14,136 nt of DNA from JAIXRY01 sp964444515 (GTDB lineage: Bacteria > Patescibacteriota > Minisyncoccia > Phycocordibacterales > UBA9973): the NCBI GenBank assembly GCA_964444515.1, contig CAYUGY010000016.1:1-14136 (forward strand). Reading direction: 5' to 3'. The translations under genes and the position numbers were made by a program. Under the pieces are notes generated by a model, which saw only the letters and a program-made list of their open reading frames with translations, was not told the DNA's origin and did not search any database. Each line of letters begins with the position of its first letter. Positions within the stretch are counted from its first letter, which is position 1. Below are positions 6,699 to 12,429 of the stretch, piece by piece.

Positions 6699-7286
6699 CT
6701 ATTCTTCAAATTTCGGAAGATAATCATTCACATATCGCTCCTCACACTCTTTGATCACATTGATTGCTTCATCTTTTTCGAAGAAACCAAGTGGTTTACA
6801 GGTGCCAGGCTTTTTCAAATGCTTATAGTATTCGAAATAGTGTTCAACTTCTTTCATCCAGTGTTCACCCAAGTCTGTATATGACTTGATGTGATCCACT
6901 CGCTTATCATCTGCAAGCACAGTAATAATTTTGTCATCGCGTTCACCACCGTCTTCAAACTTCATCACTCCGATAACTCGAAGCTCAGCCAAAGATCCTG
7001 GCAAAAGTGTTTCTGTTACATTCGCGATAACAACATCAAGTAAATCTCCGTCTTCATCCCATGTTTTTGGAATCAAGCCATATGTTATCGGGTATGCGAG
7101 AGAAGAATATCCGACACGATCAAGTTTTAATACACCGGCTTCAGTAATATATTCGTATTTATTGATCGTATTTGGAGTAATTTCTATCAATCCGTTTACA
7201 ACACCTTTTGCTTCATCTGCGAAAGCAGGGAGAATGTGTTGCAAATTCAACATATATTTTGATGGTTTGTGATCGATGTTTGCCAT
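6699..7286 (-). CDS. ppa: Soluble inorganic pyrophosphatase, family I
   Basis: A 195-residue cytoplasmic enzyme that hydrolyses pyrophosphate to phosphate, pulling polymerisation and activation reactions forward. Active-site elements: E35, K43 and E45 in the GLIEITPNTINKYEY region; R57 in LDRV; YPITYGLIPKT (65-75); the metal-binding DEDGDLLDV (77-85, with D79, D81, D84); ERDDKI (115-120); and YYKHLKK (153-159). The family signature normally has Pro or Glu where this has Leu82 (DGDLLD). ATG 7286 is chosen over an in-frame TTG at 7307, which lies within nusA. The start is one base past the nusA stop (TAATATG), so translation is probably coupled. Confidence 0.96.
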   Translation of the reverse strand: MANIDHKPSKYMLNLQHILPAFADEAKGVVNGLIEITPNTINKYEYITEAGVLKLDRVGYSSLAYPITYGLIPKTWDEDGDLLDVVIANVTETLLPGSLAELRVIGVMKFEDGGERDDKIITVLADDKRVDHIKSYTDLGEHWMKEVEHYFEYYKHLKKPGTCKPLGFFEKDEAINVIKECEERYVNDYLPKFEE

Positions 7287-7287
7287 A

Positions 7288-8574
7288 TTATGCTGTTTCT
7301 TCAACAATTTCTGCTACAGTTTCGACATCTTCTTGTGACAACCCTTCTTCTTTTGCTTCTTCGAGCGCTTCAGTGACAGCTTCTCCGAGATCTGCACCAC
7401 TGTTTTTCTTTTCTGCTCGTTCGTCTGAAGCCATAATAGTTTCATCGACAACAACATCACCAACAGTTCCTTTGATATCAATTCTCCAACCAGTTAGTTT
7501 TGCAGCAAGACGAACATTTTGTCCTCCTTTACCGATTGCGAGAGAAAGTTGATCTTCAGCAACTTCAACAGAAGCTTTGTGTTCTGTTTCGTCGATTTCG
7601 ATATTCAACACCTTGGCAGGAGAGAGGGAATTTGAAATAAATTCTGCTGGGCTTTCTGACCATGGAATAATATCAATTTTTTCTCCATTCAATTCATTTG
7701 AAACTGTTGTTACGCGAACACCACGTCCACCAACACACGCACCAATTGGGTCTACTTGGTCATCATTTGAGTGTACAGCGATTTTTGAACGAGAACCTGG
7801 TTCACGAGCAATTGATTTGATTTCAACTGTTCCTGACGCAATTTCTGGTGCTTCGATTTCAAACAATGCGTGCAAGAATTTAGGATGTGTACGAGAAAGT
7901 CTCAAATTTACTCCACGAACTGACTCTTCAACAGAGAAGAGATATGCACGGATACGGTCTCCACGGTTCCATCGCTCTCCAGGAATTTGTTCTTCAGGAG
8001 AAAGTACTCCTGTTGCACGGTTGAAATCAACAAAAAGCATTCCTTTTTCTACTTTTTGGACATATCCATTCACGATTTCACCTTCTTTGTCTCCGTATTC
8101 ATCAATGATTGTTGAGCGTTCTGCTTCGCGAATCTTTTGAATAATGACTTGTTTTGCTGTTTGAGCTGCAACACGACCGAAATCTGCTTTGTTTTCAAGA
8201 GGAAAAACGATTTCATCTTCCAATTCAGCATCTTTTTTGATCTTTTTCGCATCTTCCAAGAAAATATGGTGCTCTTCGTTGAAACGAACACGCATATCTC
8301 CTTCTTCAAGCACTTCTTCGACAAGCTCTTCACCCTCTGTTTCTTCTACAATACGAACAAGTGTGTCATCAACAACGATTTTTACTTGAGAAAAATCTGT
8401 TTCTCCTGTTTCCATATCAAAAGAACAACGAACAATTTGTCCTTTTTTTCCGTAATCTTTTTTGTATGCAGCAGCCAAAGACTGTTCGATGGCTTCAATT
8501 ATTTTATCTTTTGGTATTTTTCGCTCTTCTTCTAGTTGAATAAGGGCGAGTTTCATTGTTTTTAAGTCAAACAT
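7288..8574 (-). CDS. nusA: Transcription termination/antitermination factor NusA
   Basis: A 428-residue protein. Domains: an N-terminal RNA-polymerase-binding domain (1-about 155) carrying an acidic stretch near 78-95; an S1 RNA-binding domain (about 163-228, GEIVNGYVQKVEKGMLFVDF); KH1 with GACVGGRGVRV (278-288); and KH2 with IGKGGQNVRLAAKLTG (347-362). An acidic tail of about 58 residues (371-428) takes the place of the acidic repeats found in some longer NusA proteins. NusA tunes pausing, intrinsic termination and antitermination, fitting the abundance of intrinsic terminators here. It starts at ATG 8574 facing away from dnaA and forms an operon with ppa. Confidence 0.97.
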   Translation of the reverse strand: MFDLKTMKLALIQLEEERKIPKDKIIEAIEQSLAAAYKKDYGKKGQIVRCSFDMETGETDFSQVKIVVDDTLVRIVEETEGEELVEEVLEEGDMRVRFNEEHHIFLEDAKKIKKDAELEDEIVFPLENKADFGRVAAQTAKQVIIQKIREAERSTIIDEYGDKEGEIVNGYVQKVEKGMLFVDFNRATGVLSPEEQIPGERWNRGDRIRAYLFSVEESVRGVNLRLSRTHPKFLHALFEIEAPEIASGTVEIKSIAREPGSRSKIAVHSNDDQVDPIGACVGGRGVRVTTVSNELNGEKIDIIPWSESPAEFISNSLSPAKVLNIEIDETEHKASVEVAEDQLSLAIGKGGQNVRLAAKLTGWRIDIKGTVGDVVVDETIMASDERAEKKNSGADLGEAVTEALEEAKEEGLSQEDVETVAEIVEETA

Positions 8575-8672
8575 ATTTATTTGTAGGGGATAGGGTCAAG
8601 GTTCAAGCGTATAGACTCGCACAATCACACAAAATCCCTTTTATTATTTAATTTTGCTAATTTTTCTAAAAA

Positions 8673-8698
8673 TAATGCCCGCTTTTGGGCGGACATTA
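8673..8698. repeat. GC-rich hairpin in the nusA/dnaA gap
   Basis: TAATGCCCGC (8673-8682) pairs with GCGGACATTA (8689-8698) apart from one C/A mismatch, around TTTTGG. On the minus strand a T-rich tail follows (ATTATTTTTAG), so it resembles a terminator pointing towards nusA, in a place where no upstream gene on that strand needs one. Confidence 0.5.
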
Positions 8699-8768
8699 CT
8701 ATTAATATCTATATATTACATAACAAAATACAAAAACACAAGTCATTCACTTTTTATTTTTTATTGTT

Positions 8769-8813
8769 GTAATGCTTTTTTATTTTTTGAAAAAAATTTC
8801 AAACAAGCGTTAC
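8769..8813 (+). repeat. Nested dyad upstream of dnaA
   Basis: GTAATGC (8769-8775) pairs with GCGTTAC (8807-8813) through one U-G wobble valid on the plus strand. Inside it, TTTGAAA (8786-8792) pairs with TTTCAAA (8797-8803) around AAAA. It lies about 30 nt before the first DnaA box. Confidence 0.4.
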
Positions 8814-8842
8814 TTATTAAGACTATTATAAAATTACGTGAG

Positions 8843-8851
8843 TTATCCACA
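8843..8851 (+). promoter_or_regulatory. DnaA box 1 (dnaA upstream)
   Basis: A perfect TTATCCACA consensus, 76 nt upstream of the dnaA ATG. Confidence 0.85.
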
Positions 8852-8884
8852 GGTTTTCAACATATTTTTTAGATTTTGGGGAGT

Positions 8885-8893
8885 TTATCCACA
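8885..8893 (+). promoter_or_regulatory. DnaA box 2 (overlaps the dnaA -35 position)
   Basis: A second perfect TTATCCACA, 42 bp (about four helical turns) from box 1 and in the same orientation. It covers the position where the -35 contact of the dnaA promoter would lie, so DnaA bound here should repress its own gene. Confidence 0.85.
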
Positions 8894-8905
8894 GAACATA
8901 AAAGC

Positions 8906-8911
8906 TATAAT
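8906..8911 (+). promoter_or_regulatory. dnaA -10 box, leaderless geometry
   Basis: A perfect TATAAT with exactly 7 nt between it and ATG 8919. Normal start spacing places transcription initiation at or one base before the A of the ATG. There is no good -35 at 16-18 nt. An in-frame ATG at 8910 overlaps this hexamer and is therefore not the start. Confidence 0.6.
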
Positions 8912-8918
8912 GTTTTCT

Positions 8919-10262
8919 ATGCAAGACTACAAACAACTTTGGGATAGCTGTTTAATCGAAATAGAGTCAGGTCTTTCAAAAGCCAATTTTAATACTTGGT
9001 TTAAAAATACATCAATAATCAAACAAGATGCCGGTACGGTATATATCGGTGTACCAAATGAATTCGTCAAAGAGTGGTTAGTAACAAGATTCAATAAATT
9101 GATTCTAAAAACACTAATGAATTACACGGAAAATATCCGTGGAGTAGAATATACCATTGTAAAACAAGATCAAAACAAGAAAAATATCGAAAATAGTCCG
9201 TCATATCAGAATGCAACACTACCGCTCGATGATCTCTATGTGAATAAAGAGGATAATTTGAACCCTCGATACATCTTGGACACCTTTATTGTCGGTTCAT
9301 TCAATGAGTTAGCCTATGCCGCTTCTCAAGCAATCATCAAAGCTCCGGGAAAGAGTTACAACCCTTTCTTTGTCTATGGAAATAGTGGTCTAGGAAAAAC
9401 ACACCTTATTGAAGCAATAGGGAACACTATTAAGAAGAATGATTCTAGTAAAAAGATATATTACACAACACTTGAACGTTTTTATATTGAGTGTGTAAAC
9501 GCTATTCAGGCCAACAAAATCAATATTTTCAAGGAAAAATACCGAAAATTTGATGTCTTGATTATCGACGATGTCCAATTCATTACCGGAAAAACCCGTA
9601 CACAAGATGAATTGTTCCATGTATTCAATACACTTTATGATACAAACAAACAAATTGTGTTTTCATCTGATAAACACCCGAACTTCATCGCAGGTCTCGA
9701 AGATCGTTTGAAATCACGCTTTTCTCAAGGAATGATCGTAGAAGTCCTTGAACCAGAATATGAGTCTCGTATTGCTATTTTGAACGAAAAAGCCAAGCAA
9801 TTAAACAAAAATATCCAACCAGAGGTAATTGAATACATTGCTTCTGTAGTAGAAGGGAATATCCGTGAACTAGAAGGAACATTGAACTCTATTATCTGTC
9901 AAAGTGACTTACGAAATCGCCCAGTAGATATCAATGAGGTCAAACAATTCCTCAAAAACGTTGTTCGACCTAAAAAACAAGTAGCTGTAGAGGAAGTAGT
10001 CAAAACAATTGCCGATTTTTATGGTATCGATGAACAATCTATCTATGAAAAGACTCGTCGTAAGGAAATTGTCCATGCGAGACAAATGGTTATGTTTATT
10101 CTTCGCGAAGAATTCAGTGTTTCTTTCCCTTTAATCGGTCAAAAACTAGGAGGGAAGGATCACACGACAGTAATACACTCATGCACAAAGATAAAATCAG
10201 AGTTGGTTCACAATCCGGCACTGGGACAGGAACTGGAAAAACTTAAAATACTATTTCGTTAA
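8919..10262 (+). CDS. dnaA: Chromosomal replication initiator DnaA
   Basis: A 447-residue AAA+ initiator. Domain I (1-about 80) has the conserved LWDSCLIEIESGLSKANFNT pattern, and domain II is a short linker (about 82-115). Domain III has Walker A GNSGLGKTH (154-162), Walker B VLIIDDVQF (213-221), sensor 1 around SSDKHP (249-254), the box VII arginine in LKSRFSQG (264-271) and sensor 2 GNIRELEGTLN (313-323). Domain IV carries the DNA-binding signature GGKDHTTVIHSCTKI (411-425), which reads DnaA boxes. ATG 8919 gives the normal domain I start; upstream in-frame GTG and ATG codons lie in regulatory DNA. It is followed by oriC-like sequence and dnaN, the ancestral order. Confidence 0.98.
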   Translation: MQDYKQLWDSCLIEIESGLSKANFNTWFKNTSIIKQDAGTVYIGVPNEFVKEWLVTRFNKLILKTLMNYTENIRGVEYTIVKQDQNKKNIENSPSYQNATLPLDDLYVNKEDNLNPRYILDTFIVGSFNELAYAASQAIIKAPGKSYNPFFVYGNSGLGKTHLIEAIGNTIKKNDSSKKIYYTTLERFYIECVNAIQANKINIFKEKYRKFDVLIIDDVQFITGKTRTQDELFHVFNTLYDTNKQIVFSSDKHPNFIAGLEDRLKSRFSQGMIVEVLEPEYESRIAILNEKAKQLNKNIQPEVIEYIASVVEGNIRELEGTLNSIICQSDLRNRPVDINEVKQFLKNVVRPKKQVAVEEVVKTIADFYGIDEQSIYEKTRRKEIVHARQMVMFILREEFSVSFPLIGQKLGGKDHTTVIHSCTKIKSELVHNPALGQELEKLKILFR

Positions 10263-10278
10263 CTTGTTCTTTTGTTTT

Positions 10279-10403
10279 TAAGATTTATTTAAATGGATGC
10301 AGTTCAAGGAGAAATATTTAAAATAAGAAGAAATGTACCGATTGTACATTGATGAATATTTTAGGTATTTCGACACAGAAATGCGCCATTTAAATAAATC
10401 TTA
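10279..10403 (+). repeat. 125-nt rod-like nested inverted repeat after dnaA
   Basis: TAAGATTTATTTAAATGG (10279-10296) and its exact reverse complement (10386-10403) form an 18-bp outer stem. After a symmetric 14 x 14 nt bubble, GAAATATTTAAAATA (10311-10325) pairs with 10357-10371 (15 bp including two U-G wobbles valid only on the plus strand). After a 6 x 6 loop, AATGTAC/GTACATT (10332-10338 with 10344-10350) closes a CGATT loop. No U-run follows, so it is not an ordinary terminator. It could be a plus-strand structured RNA, a dnaA 3' UTR, an origin DNA cruciform or a small palindromic element. Confidence 0.7.
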
Positions 10404-10541
10404 TGTGGATAAACCCTGTGGATACTGTGTGTAAAAGGAGAGATAAGGTTGTGAGTAACAAAAGACAAAAAGTGGATAAAAACAGGTGTGCAAAAGTTAT
10501 ATTTTTATCCCACAGTTACCAACAGGATATTTTGTGTATAA
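10404..10541 (-). promoter_or_regulatory. DnaA-box cluster, all in one orientation
   Basis: Read on the minus strand: TTATCCACA (10404-10412, perfect), GTATCCACA (10417-10425, one mismatch), TTACACACA (10426-10434, one mismatch to TTATNCACA), TTACTCACA (10450-10458, one mismatch), TTATCCACT (10471-10479, one mismatch) and TTATACACA (10533-10541, matches TTATNCACA). All six share orientation and are opposite to the two boxes before dnaA. The first abuts the 10279-10403 inverted repeat. Confidence 0.75.
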
Positions 10542-10603
10542 GTTTTGATAAAAGAAGCTTGTAGTATATAGAAAAAAAGAGTAATCAACAGTATCAACAG
10601 AGC

Positions 10604-10642
10604 CATCATAATCATCATATATTTATATATAATATATAATAA
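10604..10642. other. Trinucleotide tract and AT-only stretch, probable DNA unwinding element
   Basis: CATCATAATCATCAT (10604-10618) runs directly into about two dozen consecutive A/T bases made of TATA/TAAT units. It lies about 60 nt from the last DnaA box. Repeated trinucleotides next to the melting site are reminiscent of DnaA-trio elements in other origins, but the phase does not clearly match the published 3'-GAT motif. Confidence 0.55.
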
Positions 10643-10665
10643 CAACTAAGAATAACTAGCGGAGG
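10628..10665 (+). promoter_or_regulatory. Candidate dnaN -10 boxes and remote GGAGG
   Basis: TATAAT occurs at 10628-10633 and 10635-10640. Neither has a good -35. A start near 10648 would place GGAGG (10661-10665) about 13 nt into the transcript. It is one of the few strong Shine-Dalgarno-like sequences seen in the intergenic regions here, but it is 122 nt from the dnaN ATG in linear distance. Confidence 0.35.
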
Positions 10666-10671
10666 GTATTA

Positions 10672-10789
10672 ATCCCGTTAGAAATCGCGGTCACGGTTTA
10701 TAAATTAAAATATAAAAAATTATTAACTTTTAATTCTAAATAGCGTATCGGTACAGATAACACTGACCGCGACCTATCTCTAACGGGAT
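10672..10789 (+). repeat. Long-range inverted repeat whose base is the dnaN start codon
   Basis: ATCCCGTTAGA (10672-10682) pairs with TCTAACGGGAT (10779-10789), and TCGCGGTCA (10685-10693) pairs with TGACCGCGA (10764-10772), giving 20 GC-rich base pairs in very AT-rich DNA. A further nested pair AATTAAAA/TTTTAATT lies at 10703-10710 and 10728-10735. The last two paired bases are the A and U of the dnaN AUG. If formed in mRNA it would either hide the start codon or, with the outer two pairs frayed, place GGAGG (10661-10665) 8 nt from it. Confidence 0.7.
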
Positions 10790-11885
10790 GAAATTCGAAG
10801 CCTCAATAGAAAAAATAAAAGAAGCGATTGTAAACACAGATCGAATTGCTGGCAAGAATTTATCGTTACCAGTTCTTGGAAGTATATTGATCATTGCATC
10901 AGATAAAAAGCTCAAATTGCGTTCTACAAACCTTAGTATCGGTATAGAGGTAGATGTACCCGCAAAAGTTGAAAAAGATGGCGTAGTGGCAGTACGTGCC
11001 GAAATACTGGCAGGTTTCTTCTCTAATCTGGTCAACACAGGAACTGTTTCTTTTGAACAAATTGAAAATACTGTTGTTATTAGTACAAAACAAGTAACTT
11101 CTCGTATCAAAACTATTCCACATGAAGATTTTCCAACAATTCCAGTGATCGACGGTGAAGGAAATAAAATCAGTGCGCAAAAATTTAACGAAGGATTGCG
11201 AGCAGTGTATTATTCAGCGGCAATTTCTGATATCAAACCTGAAATCGCAAGTATCTATGTGTATAAAGATGGTGAAAAGTTGGTATTTGTTGCAACTGAC
11301 TCATTTCGTCTTTCTGAAAAGAAAATTCAGCAAAGTATTGAAAACTTCGAATCAATACTGATTCCATGGAAAAATGTCGTTGAAATAATGCGTTTATTGG
11401 ACAGTGTGCAAGGAGATTTTATTTTGACACACACAAAGACGCAGATCGCTATCACCGACAAAGAACAAGGACTTTATCTGACTTCTCGAGTAATCGACGG
11501 AAATTTCCCAGATTATCGCCTTATTTTTCCAAAAGAAGTCTTGATTGAAGCTAGTATTTTGAAACAAGAATTTGTGCAGTCGTTGAAACTGGCAACCATT
11601 TTCTCTGATAAATTCAATCAAATCACGTTGAATATCAATGGAGATACGAACACTTGTTCGATTGCTTCAAAAAACAACGAAACTGGTGAGCAAGATATTG
11701 TGGTGCCATGTAAAGTAACTGGTGGAAGTATTACTGCTAGTTTCAATTACAAACACTTTATGGATTGTTTCTCTTCGATTGGTGGAGACACAGTCAAACT
11801 CTCGTTTACTCAACCACAAAAGCCAGTACTCGTTAGTGGAACAGATAGTAGTTTTACTTATTTGATAATGCCACTCAACCGCTAA
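10788..11885 (+). CDS. dnaN: DNA polymerase III sliding clamp (beta subunit)
   Basis: A 365-residue protein, the normal length for the three-domain beta clamp that encircles DNA and tethers the replicative polymerase. Family features: the N-terminal MKFEASIEKIKEAI...LPVLGSILI, the central TDSFRLS motif, where E. coli has TDGHRL, and the C-terminal YLIMPLNR, which lines the partner-binding pocket as YVVMPMRL does in E. coli. The start is ATG 10788; GGG directly before it is too close to serve as a Shine-Dalgarno. The next gene starts one base after the stop (TAATATG), implying coupling. The upstream leader is a long-range inverted repeat. Confidence 0.97.
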   Translation: MKFEASIEKIKEAIVNTDRIAGKNLSLPVLGSILIIASDKKLKLRSTNLSIGIEVDVPAKVEKDGVVAVRAEILAGFFSNLVNTGTVSFEQIENTVVISTKQVTSRIKTIPHEDFPTIPVIDGEGNKISAQKFNEGLRAVYYSAAISDIKPEIASIYVYKDGEKLVFVATDSFRLSEKKIQQSIENFESILIPWKNVVEIMRLLDSVQGDFILTHTKTQIAITDKEQGLYLTSRVIDGNFPDYRLIFPKEVLIEASILKQEFVQSLKLATIFSDKFNQITLNINGDTNTCSIASKNNETGEQDIVVPCKVTGGSITASFNYKHFMDCFSSIGGDTVKLSFTQPQKPVLVSGTDSSFTYLIMPLNR

Positions 11886-11886
11886 T

Positions 11887-12144
11887 ATGGCCGAGCGAAT
11901 GACGTCGTATATCGAGCAACTACTCGGTAAACTACAACAAAAAGAAAACGTTAAGAAAAAAATCGCTGAAATAATATTGTCTATCACCAAAGTTCCGGTT
12001 GAACCAAAAAACATCAGTGCAAAAAACGGTGTTTTGTTTATCAAAGAAAGTGGAATAAGAAAACAGGAGATTGTGATGAATAAACAAAAGATTATTGAGC
12101 AAATACAGAAGGAAGTTGGATCGTTGTTTTTGGATATAAAATAA
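11887..12144 (+). CDS. Short DUF721 / DciA-like protein
   Basis: An 85-residue protein. The pattern AEIILSITKVPVEPKNIS, then GVLFIKESGIRKQEIVMNK, then IIEQIQKEVGSLFLDIK follows the DUF721 core: a helix, a two-strand hairpin with hydrophobic alternation, a helix, and a final strand ending in D-I-K/R. DUF721 includes DciA, the ancestral loader/operator of the replicative helicase DnaB. The position supports this: in many bacteria DUF721 follows dnaA-dnaN-recF, and here it directly follows dnaN with recF missing. It is shorter than most DUF721 proteins (about 100-170 residues) and nearly reduced to the core. The family is inferred from pattern and synteny, not a search. The stop codon lies inside the terminator stem. 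Confidence 0.65.
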   Translation: MAERMTSYIEQLLGKLQQKENVKKKIAEIILSITKVPVEPKNISAKNGVLFIKESGIRKQEIVMNKQKIIEQIQKEVGSLFLDIK

Positions 12145-12176
12145 AAATCTGCACCATGAGGTACAGATTTTTATTT
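12139..12176 (+). terminator. dnaN-DUF721 operon terminator
   Basis: A 17-bp stem with one C/A mismatch (12139-12155 with 12160-12176), loop ATGA, flanked by A and T runs. It contains the TAA stop of the DUF721 gene and converges with the minus-strand RNA that ends near 12185. Confidence 0.85.
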
Positions 12177-12184
12177 AGAGTATT

Positions 12185-12340
12185 AAAAAGCTCAAATCTC
12201 CAAACAATCCTTGTTAATAATAAAATAAACAAGTAGTCAGATCGCAAAGGATAGTCCCAGCAAACGGTAAACCGTAACCAAAACGTCCTCCTTGAAATCA
12301 CTTGAGCGTAAGCCGATTGCTTAGAGATTTGAGCCTTCTT
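12185..12340 (-). ncRNA. Candidate 6S-like structured RNA
   Basis: On the minus strand, 12334-12315 pairs with 12209-12190 as 20 unbroken base pairs, two of them G-U. On the plus strand those would be A-C mismatches, so the RNA is minus-strand. Inside is a large bubble whose 3' side carries a small hairpin (arms 12210-12215 and 12228-12233). An apical stem follows (CAAGGA 12294-12289 with 12251-12245, one bulge), then ACGG/CCGT near the tip. A run of five T follows the 3' arm. Rod shape, central bubble with a 3'-side hairpin, paired ends and length of about 155-195 nt match the 6S RNA that sequesters sigma-70 RNA polymerase. The family was not confirmed by a covariance model. Confidence 0.55.
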
Positions 12341-12369
12341 TTGATATACTAGAAAAAACAGTATATACC
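12341..12369 (+). promoter_or_regulatory. Possible ruvB promoter
   Basis: TTGATA (12341-12346), a 17-nt spacer and TATACC (12364-12369) on the plus strand. The -10 is poor. It would give a leader of about 55 nt and would overlap the divergent RNA promoter region. Confidence 0.35.
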
Positions 12370-12388
12370 ATATTTTTAAACTAAAAGT

Positions 12389-12417
12389 AGTGTAGCATAG
12401 TATAAATTTTTTGTCAA
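12389..12417 (-). promoter_or_regulatory. Strong promoter for the minus-strand RNA
   Basis: TTGACA (12417-12412), a 17-nt spacer and TACACT (12394-12389) preceded by TGC (extended -10). It would start near 12382. A second TATACT at 12365-12360 could give a start near 12353, closer to the stem. No minus-strand gene other than the structured RNA lies downstream. Confidence 0.7.
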
Positions 12418-12429
12418 GTATTTTCAATT

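Larger units (their letters stand above)
8575..8918. other. Divergent nusA/dnaA intergenic region
   Basis: A 344-nt AT-rich stretch where coding direction switches. It contains, left to right: an unrecognised leader ahead of nusA, with no convincing consensus promoter; a GC-rich hairpin at 8673-8698; a nested dyad at 8769-8813; two perfect DnaA boxes; and the dnaA -10. No gene is visible. An in-frame GTG at 8838 would extend DnaA upstream but would translate both DnaA boxes and the promoter, so it is rejected. Confidence 0.7.
10263..10787. other. Probable oriC (dnaA-dnaN intergenic region)
   Basis: 525 nt without a gene. From left: a long nested inverted repeat (10279-10403), a cluster of DnaA boxes (10404-10541), the direct repeat ATCAACAGT twice at 9-bp period (10584-10600), a CAT-rich trinucleotide tract (10604-10618), an AT-only stretch (about 10617-10642), a GGAGG, and a second long inverted repeat reaching the dnaN start codon. 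Position between dnaA and dnaN, clustered boxes and an adjacent AT-rich element are the classical bacterial oriC layout. With the two boxes before dnaA the origin may be bipartite, as in Bacillus. Confidence 0.75.

Noticed and set aside
7287..7307. TTG start for pyrophosphatase at 7307
   Set aside because: It would overlap the nusA coding end; ATG 7286 follows the nusA stop by one base, the same TAATATG junction seen between dnaN and the DUF721 gene.
8838..8918. N-terminal extension of DnaA from GTG 8838 (or ATG 8910)
   Set aside because: It would translate two perfect DnaA boxes and the -10 box; domain I starts normally at ATG 8919.
10279..10403. Simple intrinsic terminator for dnaA
   Set aside because: No T-run follows the right arm, and the loop is itself a long nested structure.
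10501..10515. TTATCCCACA as a further DnaA box
   Set aside because: It has an extra C that breaks the nonamer; only a near miss.
10604..10618. Calling the CAT repeat a definite DnaA-trio
   Set aside because: The repeat phase and strand do not clearly match the published 3'-GAT motif, so it is only noted as reminiscent.
12092..12427. Minus-strand open frame of 111 codons
   Set aside because: It would start upstream of the strong minus-strand promoter, crosses the structured RNA and a terminator, and has no protein-family features.
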